Positions 46,001 to 57,780 of a DNA stretch of 64,000 nt are shown piece by piece. The DNA is taken from positions 5,208,001 through 5,272,000 of the forward strand of contig CM034107.1 of the NCBI GenBank assembly GCA_019914945.1, written 5' to 3'. How positions within the stretch are numbered: position 1 is the first letter of the stretch; every line of letters starts with the position of its first letter. Made by a program: the position numbers and the translations under genes. Origin of the DNA: Typha latifolia. Its lineage: Eukaryota; Streptophyta; Magnoliopsida; Poales; Typhaceae. The notes beneath the pieces are model-generated. The model made no database searches, had not been told where the DNA came from, and saw nothing but the letters and a program-made list of their open reading frames with translations.

Positions 46001-49000
46001 TAAATGTGTTATGACTTTAGTAAGTATAATTAATATAATAATAATGATAATAAACTCATCATCCGATGGATGCACCTCTTTTAATGTCCTGTTATCTATA
46101 TATTCAAATCCTCTATAAAAATAATAATTTTGTAAAAAGGTTGTGTAACAAGGATGCATGTCTCAATTCTATCATCACCGCCACCAAACTGAGTCTCGTC
46201 ATTATAACTATCACCACCAACATCATCATTGTCGTTATCATCTCTAGTCTCATCATCATCAATTTTGTCTAAACTTTCTAAATAGTCAATTGATCAGTTG
46301 ATAATGATTGATGAAAATAAAAAAATATTAAAAAAAACTTCACATAGCACAATAATCGGCATGGCTTAGCACGGGAGTGTGCCACTGGCACACTCTGTGC
46401 CAAGTGTCGTGCCATTACAGGCACAATAAGTGTCGGTCGGCATGGGGCGTGCCTACCGGCACGGCCATCCATGCTAGAAATATGACCCAATAATCAGGGA
46501 TTTGTAGAACAAAAACAGGAAGACCTAGTTGCAACCCTAACCGTAGCTATTAGCAAAAAATAGGCTACCTATTTTGCCCTTGCCATTGCCTTGAATACAC
46601 CTGAAAGTTGGTAAAAGATCACGTATGTGGCAAGTTGTGATTGTCTTGCTATTGCATTTTTTCTCTGAAAGTTTAATGCATTGGTGCAGAGACATAAGAT
46701 GAACAAGCAGGATGTGACCTATACTTATGCATGTTTGTTATTTTGCTATGATTTTTGATATTTGAATAAGAATCCCTGACATGAGATTGCTTATTGAGAT
46801 TGCTTATCTTGGAGTGAGTGATTCACACCACATGGTTTATATATTGGAAATGGTCAAGTTGTCAAAGATAGTTGAGTTGCAAATTTTTCTCATTTACTCT
46901 TGTTAGTCCTTTCTTCTCCTAATTAACTGTCTTCCTTTATCCTGTAGCTTTTCCTGTGTTTATGTAGGCAAAAAACCTAATTAACTACATGTATATGCAT
47001 TTATTGGTGACAGGTATGGGATTACACTGGCTTGGGTTACACGAGGTATAATGCAAGAGATGTGGGTAAAGACTTCCTCGGGTATGTTTGCATATCATAT
47101 TTCTAATAGTTTTCGTTGAAGGCTTCTAGGTTGCTAACCCTTCTAATTTGTTGTTCGTGAGTTAGATGCGTAGTGGAGAATAAAGTGCTGTGCAATTCTC
47201 TATTGTTGTGCTTGCAGGTTTGCAATCCATCATACTTTACTTTTTCAACAGGATGACCTAGTTGCTTGACTTTCAATTACTTTCCTTTACTTGATTATCT
47301 AAAGATAAGCTTACTCATTGGAGACATATTGTTTGTTGTTGTCATTATTATGTCGATGGCATGACCCTTTCAAATCTACAGTAGGCTAGAGTTGTTTCTA
47401 CTTACTTTCTATCATCAAGGTGGTATCATATGCTGTATTTATGTGATGAAAGAAGTCTAGGGAAACATTTCGACTTTCAAGGAAGTATCTGATTCGAATT
47501 CAGAAGCATCCGATTGAGTCTCAGACTCAATACATTATACCGTATGGTATATATATATAATATCAGAAGCATCCGATATCATAAGCCCAGTAAATTGTTC
47601 ACAGCAATTTACTTGTTCCTATTTTGGTGTTTATCTTTAAGAAGAGTGAGAGGTTAGTCATCTAGAAATCTTCTTCGTCATCAGACAATCATCTCTGATT
47701 TCCTGGACACATGACTGGTGTTTTGTGACATAGACTTGCCTCCACAGAAAGCACTCTCAGAATGTTGCCTATATCTATAATTAAGCTTCAGAGGGAAAGA
47801 GAGAGAGAGAGTGAGGGAGAGAGAAAGGGAAAAAGGAAGAGAGAGGGACAAGTCAGCAGCAGCTAGAAAGAGAGGGAGAGGGAGAGGGAGAGGGAAAGTG
47901 AGAGAGAGAGAGGGAAAGATAAAGAAAAATAGAGGGTGAGGGTGAGAGAGAGAGAGGGAAAGATAGAAAGAAATAGAAAGTGTAGAAAAGAATGGATACT
48001 TCAAACTAATAATTAAAGGGATAGAAAGAAAAAGAAAAGAAGGAAGAAAGTTTTTTAATTTTTTTTGTTTTTAGGCTTTATATATGAGTAATTATTATTT
48101 CTTATTATTTATAATTTTTTTTAAATTTTTAGAAATTTCTCAATATTTTTAAATAATATTTAGAATTTTATTTAATTAAAATAATCCGATCCGATACAGG
48201 CGGCCGATACGGCCAATACGTATCGTTTTTCCGGACGGCCGATCCCAATCCCGATACCGATTTTTGGAACATTGCTATATTCATGTATTTACTTGAAAAT
48301 TAACAATGCTACCTTAGTTGTTCACCTATTTGTGGTGTGGATTCATGAATACATATTTGGAGAAATAAAGCCCTCCCTTTTCATAGCCCTCAATTTGCTA
48401 AAAAATACCAAGCCATACTCTACCATTTGATAGATATATATAATCTAACCCTATCATTAGGTTAGCTTAATTATAGAACCAAATCAACCCTCCAAATCAG
48501 CCTAGAGATAAACCAAAAAAACAATAAGTAGGAAAAGAACAACAAGTAATATAAGAAGCTTAGTTGAGTTTTGCATTACTTAATTCCTTTAGGAGGCTTG
48601 TGTCTCCAAGATATTTACAATTCAATAATAGGACAAGTTCATCTTAGACCTGCATTGAAGGACCTTCTCCAGTAAAGTTAGACCAGATCTTATATGAAGA
48701 GTACCTAATGCTGGTGTTTGGAAGTATAAGCTAAATTGGCTTGTGAACAAAATTTATTATCATGTTGGTAAATTTAAGAATATAACTACCATCAAGGCTT
48801 TATCTGAAACACCCAAACCTCCAAATACACGTGTAAATCGCGTGGGTAAATCCCCCCACACGGTGTATCACATGACCTGTCAGTACAAGGATTTCACAAG
48901 GCACACAACAGCACAATTTCACCATAAATAAACTCAATTATAAGAGTCCGGATACAAGTCCACAGGCCACAACAAGCCTTCCAAATATACATCCAAAATA

Positions 49001-52000
49001 CAATGCTAAAGTCCAAAAAATACGTCATCATCACACCCTCGCAGGGGCTTAATACACTAATATACGTCTTCGGAAAGAAAAGCGGCTACTCCTCGCTACC
49101 CGCACCCGCGTCCCCTAGCTCGAAATAATACCGCCACGAGGGGTGAGCTTACGGCCCGGCGAGTAGGATTCATACAATCTAAATTAATGACATCGCATGT
49201 ATATATCCAATGTATGCCCATATTTGCTAACGATAACGATATGCTTATTGAAATGACTTACCACAATTTACTAAGTCAATGCAATTGATAAAGATTACCA
49301 ATCACTATCCTGGAAAATGCTAGATCCTAAACGTATTATGATAAGTTCACACAGATATGAAGCTTGAGACAATCTCTTTTCATACACATCTCAATCATAG
49401 GTTTTACATATTATGCATAGCAATAAAATAGCAGTTTAGTCATCTCATGTCTACCAAGGCAATAATCATACTTATCATCGCTCACCGAGTTATTCACCAC
49501 ACAGGGTAAATACTCTTAAGAAACAATCATCCATCATCTCATACATCGAGGGGGGATATATACACATCTAGCGGTAATGTCACCTACACGTGTATGGCGA
49601 CACTACATGTGACCGGTTGTCTCGTGGCTATCGGACTCGGGACCCCTGGTCGTAAGCCCATATCTCACTCTCTCTAAATCATCACCGCCCTCGGCGGAGA
49701 ATCGAGCCCTCGGCTCATCAACAAACGCCCTAACCCTGCGTCGTCGGGTACCGCTAGAGTTATATCCCCGCCTCACAATCATGTTCTTCTATCATCATAA
49801 TCTAGTCCTAACTATGTAGTATAACTACCTGAATGCCACACAGGCTTCCCGACCTCAGGTGTAGGCCGCTAATAGTATAGACATATATGATACACTCTAC
49901 CCTTAACCCTGGGCCGAGTGAGTAGGGTACCGCCTAGTCCGACCCGACTACTAATGATAGGTGGAAGTGGTGCGGTGTTTATGCGTGTATAAAGCATGTT
50001 ATAGTCATCATGATCATTACATTCCATATTCACAAAGAATCATACATCTATGCAATGGTATACCATACAGGACACATGTAAAGCATTATCATACACATTA
50101 ACATCCTCATGATACTATGATGAACAGGTTATAAATAACTACATATGCAAAAGATATAACGGGGAGTACCAATTGCATGCATTAATACCGACATTTCCTA
50201 CCGTATCATGACGGTATAATGACCGTAATTATGTTATTCTAAATTTGTATAACTCTACTCGCCTGGGGGGTCTCCACGGTATAGTAAAACTCGTCAGCTA
50301 GTCCGGAATCCCAAAATCTTCCTCACGCGGTGTCAATCCTATTAATTCACGCAAGTAAAGTCATATGTAAGATTAGCCAACTAATAGAATCAATTATCTT
50401 ATTAGCATAATTATGGTTAGCAATTACATGAGTCAAGGGTCTCCTAGGGCGGGTCTTATGTCATCCTACAATTCACCTGATACTAGATCAGGCTAATTAA
50501 ATCAGGTGCAAAAAAGTAAATGGGGTTATAGGGTCCAAATGGTATCCAAAGGGTCAAGGCTAGGGGTATTGGGTTAGGCTCAAACCTAACCTAATAGGCA
50601 AGGGGCCAAGGTGGCCGCAATTGGGCCGCAGCCCCACCTAGGGTTCGGTGGGCTGCGGTATGACCGCAGCCCCACAAAAGAAAAGGGGAGGGGATCACGG
50701 GGTTAAACAACCCCCCACCCACCCACCCCCTGTATTCCCCATCCGAGGGGGAGACGAAGGGGGAGGCGGAGGCGGAGCGGATGGGGCTGCGGCGGCGCGG
50801 CAGACGGGCGGCGGCGCGCGGGGGGATGGCGACGGCATGGGTCCGGCACAAAGACGAGGCCGAGGAGGGGAAGGAAGAAGGGAAGAAAGGAAGGAGGGAA
50901 GGAAAGCTACGGGAGGGGGTCGGCGAGCTCGGCGGCGGCGGCAACCACGAGGGAGAGAGAGGAGAGAACGGAGAGGTCATGGTGAGGGAAAGAAGAGATG
51001 AGGGAGATGGGTGGCGTGCACGGCAAAGGAAGGGAAGAAGAAGAAGAAAGGGAAGGGCAGGGTGGCAGGCTGACAGGCTGACGCACGTGCGTCAGTCAGG
51101 GTTTTTTTTTTTTTTATTTTTAAATTGGGGTGTTACATTATCATAAGAAAAAGAAGCAAATGACATGATAGAAGACAGCAGATATCTCCAATCATTTTTT
51201 ATTTAAACTGATGCATTGTATTGCTGCCTAATCTCAATATGCTCCTTTATAAGCTTCTGGACCTTTTTGAAGAAAAGAAAGGACAAGTAGATGTCTGCAG
51301 ATGTGAATGGCCTCAAATCAGAACATTCATGCAAGGTTCCCAATATCGGGATCGGGATCGGTATCGGCCATCTAGAAAAATGATACGTATCAGCCGTGTC
51401 GGTCGTATCGGCCATTTGTATCGGATCGGACTATTTTTTAATTATATAAAATTCTAAATATTATTTAAAAATATAGAAAAATGCAGAAAAATTTAGAAAA
51501 AATGACAAAAAATAAGAAAACAAAAATTACTCACATATGAAGTCTAAAAACTTAAAAAAATGTATTAACTTACTCAAAATTTAAAACTTTGTTGAATACC
51601 GAGCTGGTTCTCGTAAATTTTTAGTCTTCATCATCATAATCACCATAAGTTTGTAAATATTGATGTCTGGGACCTAATGCTCCAAAAAGTGATTCTATCA
51701 TACTAGTCATATTGTATGGATCTTGTTGTGCGACTTGCATTTGAGGAAGATAATAATCAGCATTTGGATCTTGTGCCTAAGAATATTGAGGATACTGAGG
51801 ATAATAACTAGCATATGGATCTTGTGATGGCTCCAAATAATAAATACTCGATGTACCATAATCATAAGAACCAAAATGTATCTCATGACGACGTCGCTGA
51901 TGTCTCCACTCCTTATGCCTCCTTGACTTTCCTCAACAAATGTAGATGGAACGATCTCGTCACCATATATATTATCAGGACTATGACTAGTACTAGTAGG

Positions 52001-55000
52001 TATACTATCTCTCGCTGCTGAATGACTCGTACCAGTCTCTACCCTCGTCGTGGTCTCTCCTAATATTTCATCTAACCATGGGTTATCTCTGTCATCTAAT
52101 AACCTGTCCTCTATTTCTTTGATCCATGGAGTCAAAGGGGTCTTCTTCATCAAAAATATGATTTAAATCAATCAGTTGTTCATTTTTTGTCTTTCTTCTT
52201 ACATTTCTCTCCCGCAATCGGTTGTGTATTTTGTGTGGATTAAGGAGAAAGTAGTCCAATTTTCTTTCACACTGTGATGAAGACACATTTTGACTTAAAA
52301 TCTTCTTTGCTATTAGCATCAAATTTGGTGCCTCCTCTCATCCACAAATAGACCACCATTTAGCTTGAGTGTTATGAGATATAGTTGCAGCAACTTTAGC
52401 AGTACTGAATTGCCCAGCTCTCAATCTATATCTCTCCATCTGAAATCAGAAATATATTATTAGCTTATTGATTATATTGAAAGTTAAAACTTGAAACAAA
52501 TAATAAAAAAAATATTTAATTGAATCATAACTCATTTTTTTATCGCACAAGATTTGTTTATGAATATTAGGCTCAAGCTTGCTAATTACCTTTCTAACCC
52601 CCAACAAGACTTCACTATCATTATTGATATTTTTAGAGAATTGAAATCTTGGATTAAGAATATACCCTGTAGAAATTTAAAATTTGTAAGCATTCAAATT
52701 TTTAAATATTCATAAATAAAAGTAAATTAAAACTTAAAACTTAAAAGCATGCTTACCAGCAGCGTGTATATCTCTATATAGTTGTTTGCTCCATTTAGAA
52801 TCAATCATCTTCCACAATTTCTTATAACTTTGGCCCATATTTTTTTTTATTGATTCTTTAGCTATGTTCATTGCCTCATATAAGAAACCCATCTCAGACT
52901 TGTCATCACTGTCTACAAGTCTTAATACTTTGACAAGAGGCTCAAATACTGCGATGGCAATTGTAATATTATCCCAAAATGTATTTCCAAGAGACATATT
53001 TTTCAAAGTTTCACCTAAAGATTTATCTTTAGGTTTCATATTCTTAATTTTCATAGACCACTCCTGTGATGTAAATATTCGCATAATATCATCCTTGTAG
53101 CGCATGATGCTCTTCAAGGCTAAAAAGTGAGTGGCAAATCTAGTGACGGCAGGTCTAATGATCTTCCTACCACCAGTCATCTGCCTAAATAAATTAAGAA
53201 CCCAACCATGATTATATATAAAATTTGTTAACCTCTAACCTTCACATATGACCATGTTAATTTCAGGCTCTTTTGCAATATCCTCTAACATCAGATCAAT
53301 ACAATGTGCAACACATGGCGTCCAATATAAATGAGGTCTTTTAATCATCAGTAAATTTCCAGTAGCTTTATAATTTGCCCCATTATCAGTAACCACTTGG
53401 ACTGCTCTTACTCTTTTTTCACCGATTTCTTGTACCATCTCATCCATCAACTGACAAATATAATCTGCATTTTTTAAATGAGCAGTAGCATCCATAGGCT
53501 TCAAAAATATTATCCCCATGCTAGAGTACACTAAGAAATTAATTATATTTTTTATGTTTTGTGTACTCCACCCATCACACATCAGTATATAACTAAATTC
53601 ATCCCAATACCGTTTAAATGTCTCAATATAAGTATAAAGTTCATCTTCCTCTGAGTCAAGATATTTAGTAGCAATATCATTTAAACTAGGAGGGGGAACA
53701 CTAGGCTCTACTGATTGTATAGCATCCACCATAGTGTGATAGTAAGGGCTATTAGCTATATTGAAAGGAATATGGTTGTAGAAGAAAAATTTAGAGATAG
53801 CTCTACCAATGTGTTTCTTTGCATTTTTAATTCCTTTGAGAGCTGTCTTGATTTGAAGTCTGTGTACGACCCATTTTTTTCTGAAGATATGTATCCATTG
53901 GTCCAATATTTTCAGACTCTGCTGTAACACCAGGAGTCCTATGGGTAAAACTGCTACCCCCATATTCTCTCTCTCGTATATTAACTGATCTAGATCTCTG
54001 AAAGTTACCACCAGTGCTTCTTCTCATCTCTTCCTCTTCTCTATGCATATATCTGCTATCTTTTATTACCCTCCTCATCTGTCTCTCCTCTTCATCCTCC
54101 TCACTTTGCTCACTACTATCATCATTAATGTGTACAGGATTATGCATCAATTCTTCACAAATCACTGACTCTCTTTGTTGTGCAGATTGTTTATCTTTCT
54201 TTTTGCCAATTAAATGAGCCATCTGCTTTCTAACTTCCAAAGACACTTGAGTGCAAGCTGGTACATTTTCTTGTCTTCCAATTAAATGTTCTTTCAAACG
54301 GCTGACACCACCACTCATTTCCTTTCCACATCAGTTGCATTTAACGCGCCTTTTATCTTGCCCAATAGTGCTGCAATGTTGCCATCCAATATCGGTATCA
54401 TATGACTTCTCTTTTGGAGCCATTGATATTTTAGCTCTACAACTAAAAAACATAAACAAAAATCAAAATAAAATATAAAATAATTTAAAATTTATGAGGT
54501 ATAACTGCATAAGCAGCACTAGGTGCTGCTGCTGCTCTGCTGGCAGAGAAGTCTCTGCTGCTGCTGCACTGTTGATGCACTGCTGCAGCACCTGCTGCAG
54601 GTGCAGCTGCTGCACAATGGAAAAAAAAAACTTACCCAAGGTCGCCGGAGATCGAGGTCGTCGGAGAACGTCGCCGGAGGTCGAGGTCACCGGAGAGACG
54701 GAGATCTACTCACTACTCAGTCACCGGTGAGAAAGAGAGTAAGAGATCCGTGAGAAAGAGAGAAAGAAAGAAAAGAGAGAAAGAGAGGAAAAGAGAGAAA
54801 GAGAGAGAGAAAAGGGAGAGAGGCAGATCCGACCCGTTCCCACCAGTTTCGGTCGGGATCGGCTGTTTGGGTTTCGGCCGAAACAGCCATAACCGCAGAC
54901 TGGTTTCGGCTGGGATCGGGACCGGCTGAAACTGAGAACCTTGCATTCATGTGCTTTCCAGTTTTGATATTTTGATGGTCTGACGTGATGGAACTTTTTA

Positions 55001-57393
55001 CAGTTTTATGACTTAAAGTAGCATCTGTTTTATTTATCTTCAAACTTTGTGGCATAGTTGTACACACGTATGAATATGCCTACTAGTGTATACTAAACTT
55101 GGCCATGATTTGTTCATCTGCAATGTGTCTCATACTCATACTTATAAAGTGCTGCAAGACAAATGATAGCCATGCTGGTTTTCGATATTATCTGTATCAG
55201 CCTTATTTACATATTGGTTTAGACAAATTCATCCCTTCCCTTTTTTGTCCATCTATTATATGTTCATTTTAGTTTTGTTGACTGCTTTAATGCATTTAAA
55301 ATTTTGTCTAATCAGAACGAAGGCTCTCAGAAAATGATCTACCCTACTAGATTGGCCTCCATGAAGTTCCAACCAGATAGACGGCCTGCAAGGGTAGCTA
55401 CTGATCAAGCAGACAAAAAGCAGAATTTAGCATCTTCTCATGATACTATGGATCAAACACATCACAGTAATTTAGTGAAATTGGACTTAAGTGATGGACA
55501 GCACCTCTATGCAAAACTAGTGGTAAATGATGATTCCAGCACTAATATTTCTCCTATGTTAGATCTTGGCAGACTGAGCAGAGAATTCAAGCATCAACAA
55601 GATCTTTGTTAGTTTTTGTGAGCTGCTCTTGTTTAAATATTTGGTTTCTCATTTCAGGTTGGAGCTGATGGTGCTAAGTCTCGTGTGAGGGAGATAGCAG
55701 GTATCAGGACTAGTGGGTGGAATTATTCTCAGAGTGCAGTTATATGTACAGTAGAGCATACTGTAGAAAATCATTGTGCATGGCAGAGGTTTCTTCCTTC
55801 TGGTCCTATAGCACTTCTACCTATAGGGGACAAATTTAGCAATATTGTATGGACAATGAGCCCGGAGGACTCTTCACGGCATAAATCAATGAGTGAGGAT
55901 GACTTTGTAAAAGCAGTGAACCATGCATTGGATAATGGTTATGGTCCTCGTCCTCAGTCAAATTCTCTTGATCATTACATGGAGAAATTATTCTCGGTTA
56001 CTGGGCGTGGTGCACTCTCTACAAGAGAATGCTTTGAAGTACCACCAAAGGTAATTAATGTGGTCTCAGAAAGAATGGCTTTTCCATTGTCATTGATGCA
56101 TGCTAGTGATTATGCTTCAAAAAGAGTGGTGCTTATTGGAGATGCAGCCCATGCAGTACATCCTTTAGCTGGTCAAGGTGTCAATTTAGGATTTGGTGAT
56201 GCATATGGTTTAGCAAAGTCCATCGCCGAAGGTGTTTCTGTTGGTGCTGACATTGGGGAGGTAAATATGTGAAATTTCTAGCTTACTTTCTAATAGATCT
56301 ACTTGATTAACCTAATTCCAAATTAATAATTAATTTAATCATAATTAGATGCATTATTTTTTTAATCTTGTTTCACATTGTAAAATGTGATCGAAGATTG
56401 TTTAGTCAAATGAGGAGCATTGATTATGAGTCACTCATCTTGTTGGTAAGGGCTAAACAAATAAACATTGATGATGCTAGCATGTAGCCTTTTGCATTCT
56501 TTTGGATCTTTTTAAACTGAAGCTACATTTCCTTGCTGTTCAATTTAGTAATGATCCTTCCATATTTGTCATATGGCCGATGTTCAAACTTCAAACCTCA
56601 ACATAGTGTGATCATCACTCTCTATAGTCCTTTAGAATCAGAAATTAGACAGTGATCATAATAAACAACTCTTCAGCACAACGTAGGGCATTCAAGGTTC
56701 ACTGTCTTTGGATTCTAATCATTGGCCAATTTACCATACATCTACAAGTATGAGAACTCCAATGGATTCAGATGGGTTTACACTGACTTGACTTGAATCC
56801 TATTTTACTTGACTCTGAATTCAGTTCTTTGGCAGAAAATTAGTCATTAATTTGTATGCACATACTTATCAGTATATATCTTTGGGGACGATAAGTTGGA
56901 AACTCAATTTCAAGCATGTGAATAATATTTGAATAATTTACAGTTCCTTAGTACATATGGCTATGGTTATTTGTTTCTGATTTTCTGGCAACAGCATCCT
57001 CGTTTTCATATTCTAGGTTTATTTTCTTTCTGCTGAGCGAAGATTTCATAGTTTGATATTTGATTCTTCTTGTATCTTGAGTTGTATGTGTTTATACTGG
57101 TGGACAGTATTTGTTAATCTGCTATGACAAAAACCAACTAATGTGATGTTTCACATGTTCCTTTTCCCTCTTGGCAGCTTTCTTTGCTGAAAAAGTATGA
57201 AAAAGAACGGAAGGTCGCTAATATTGCTATGATGGCAATACTCGATGGTTTTCAGAAGGCTTACTCGGTTGATCTAGGACCAATCAATATCCTAAGAGCT
57301 GCTGCATTTCATGGTGCTCAGTATATAACGCCACTCAAAAGAAATATAATATCGTATGCCATGGGTGAGAAAAAATGGCCACTTTTTTCATAA
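40010..57393 (+). CDS. COQ6: COQ6, flavin-dependent ubiquinone biosynthesis monooxygenase (mitochondrial)
   Basis: COQ6 hydroxylates C5 of the ring during ubiquinone synthesis, on the matrix side of the inner mitochondrial membrane. Coding exons: 40010-40044, 40139-40253, 40629-40728, 42347-42490, 44638-44696, 47014-47081, 47166-47217, 55316-55522, 55658-56260, 57178-57393. All introns are GT-AG and phases fit, giving 532 codons plus stop, the usual plant length. Residues 1-50 are Arg/Ser-rich with few acids, as in a mitochondrial presequence. Motifs: GGGMVG (71-76) of the FAD-binding fold, the DSRVSTVTPATISFF block (exon 4), the DG motif GADGAKS (262-268), and IGDAAHAVHPLAGQGVN with the FAD-contact Gly421-Asp422. 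The C-terminus GEKKWPLFS is family-typical. The start is the first Met; a second Met (exon 2) is possible. I see no break, so the gene is likely functional despite transposons in introns 4, 5 and 7. Confidence 0.96.
42636..43084. mobile_element. MITE with long inverted ends, in COQ6 intron 4
   Basis: Left end AATATATTTTACCCCCTTG and right end (reverse complement) AATAGAAAGTACCCCCTTA begin inverted arms of about 85 bp that remain similar throughout. They share TTAG(G/A)(G/C)CAA, CCTGAA(T/C)TTT and CTTAA(C/A)CC blocks. The arms flank an AT-rich centre and there is no coding text. The target duplication is not clear. Confidence 0.7.
45275..46473. mobile_element. hAT-like non-autonomous element (1.2 kb) in COQ6 intron 5
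   Basis: It starts CAACGATAGCCGTGC and ends GGCACGGCCATCCATG. The terminal GGCCGTGCC/GGCACGGCC inverted repeats are shared with the element at 62775-63197. The 8-bp flanks TTAGAAAT (45267-45274) and CTAGAAAT (46474-46481) differ at one base, which fits a hAT target duplication. Subterminal GGCACG/CGTGCC motifs are numerous at both ends, and the centre is AT-rich. ORFs inside are not transposase-like. Confidence 0.75.
47790..47970. repeat. GA-rich microsatellite in COQ6 intron 7
   Basis: (GA)n, (GGGAGA)n and (GGGAAA)n runs. They give a Leu/Ser/Pro-rich false ORF on the minus strand (47681-48004). Confidence 0.85.
48040..48274 (-). mobile_element. terminal part of a hAT element related to 51332-54943, inverted
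   Basis: The reverse complement (CAATGTTCCAAAAATCGG..., ending near 48040) aligns closely with 51332-51560, the left end of the intact-ended hAT. Both share ATCGG repeats, GATACGTAT and TAAAATTCTAAATATTATTT. The other terminus of this copy was not found, so its extent leftwards is open. Confidence 0.75.
48805..51137 (-). mobile_element. large solo LTR (2333 bp) in COQ6 intron 7
   Basis: On the minus strand it runs TGTAACACCCCAATTT... to ...GGTTTGGGTGTTTCA. It is flanked by the perfect duplication TTATC (48800-48804 and 51138-51142). The last base block differs from the usual GTTACA by one change. It has no gag or pol and shares its 3' end and CT-rich start with 5623-8596 and 20343-23332. The TGTAACACCC start and size suggest a Del/Tekay-type gypsy LTR (inference). 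The GC-rich part near 50600-51000 yields false ORFs on both strands. Confidence 0.9.
51332..54943 (-). mobile_element. hAT DNA transposon (3.6 kb) in COQ6 intron 7
   Basis: The ends CAAGGTTCCC and (reverse complement) CAAGGTTCTC form short terminal inverted repeats. The perfect 8-bp duplication CATTCATG (51324-51331 and 54944-54951) is diagnostic of hAT. Subterminal GATCGG repeats lie at both ends. It carries a transposase gene on the minus strand, opposite to COQ6. Confidence 0.95.
51707..54423 (-). pseudogene. hAT transposase (BED finger, DUF659, hAT C-terminal dimerisation), damaged
   Basis: The probable start is at 54423 (MAPKEKSYDTD). The BED zinc finger reads VKCN-stop-CGKEMSGGVSRLKEHL, with TGA in place of a likely Trp. 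An acidic linker follows (54200-53900), then a frameshift near 53830. The DUF659 core is open at 54011-53235 and contains the catalytic-region text ILMCDGWST, VQVVTDNGANYKATG and WTPCVAHCIDLMLEDI. The helical insert region is at 53180-52757. A GT-AG intron of 90 bp (52667-52756) restores HAAGYILNPRFQFS, and a second intron ends at about 52442. The hAT C-terminal dimerisation part near 52320-52210 has AKKILSQNVSSSQCERKLD. The nonsense codon and frameshift make it non-functional, though the damage is light. Confidence 0.85.
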
Positions 57394-57780
57394 AGATTGA
57401 AGCTTAGATATCGATGCCGAGAGGAACTGGGAGTTGGCGATCAAGTTAAGCAACAACAACTTCGCCTGCCTTTTACTTGTTTAGTTACTTTAGTCTACTT
57501 GCTAAGCAGACATACATACAAGTTTTGTTTGGAGTTTGCAGAGTTACGCAAGCCACAGAATTTGGATAGTTTGTAAATAGTAAACAACTCTTTGGAATTA
57601 ACCACTTTTGGATCGGAATAGAGTTCTGAAGTAATGTAAAAGTCCAAACAGAGGGAATGGTAAGACTTATTTGAGATTCTTAAATTGAAACTTGATATTA
57701 AATTTTGGATAGGAAAATATGGGAATTGGTTTACCAAACCATCTTCGGTATTCATATTTTATTTTGTCTAAATAAAATGT
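57394..57780 (+). other. COQ6 3' untranslated region (probable)
   Basis: Follows the TAA at 57391-57393. A candidate polyadenylation signal AATAAA lies at 57771-57776; the true end of the transcript cannot be read from sequence alone. Confidence 0.45.

Noticed and set aside
50591..51146. GC-rich frames on both strands in COQ6 intron 7
   Set aside because: They lie inside the solo LTR and consist of Gly/Arg or Pro/Ser runs.
55701..55706. Possible splice donor GTATCA within COQ6 exon 9
   Set aside because: Reading through keeps a conserved, open COQ6 frame; splicing there would remove family-conserved text.
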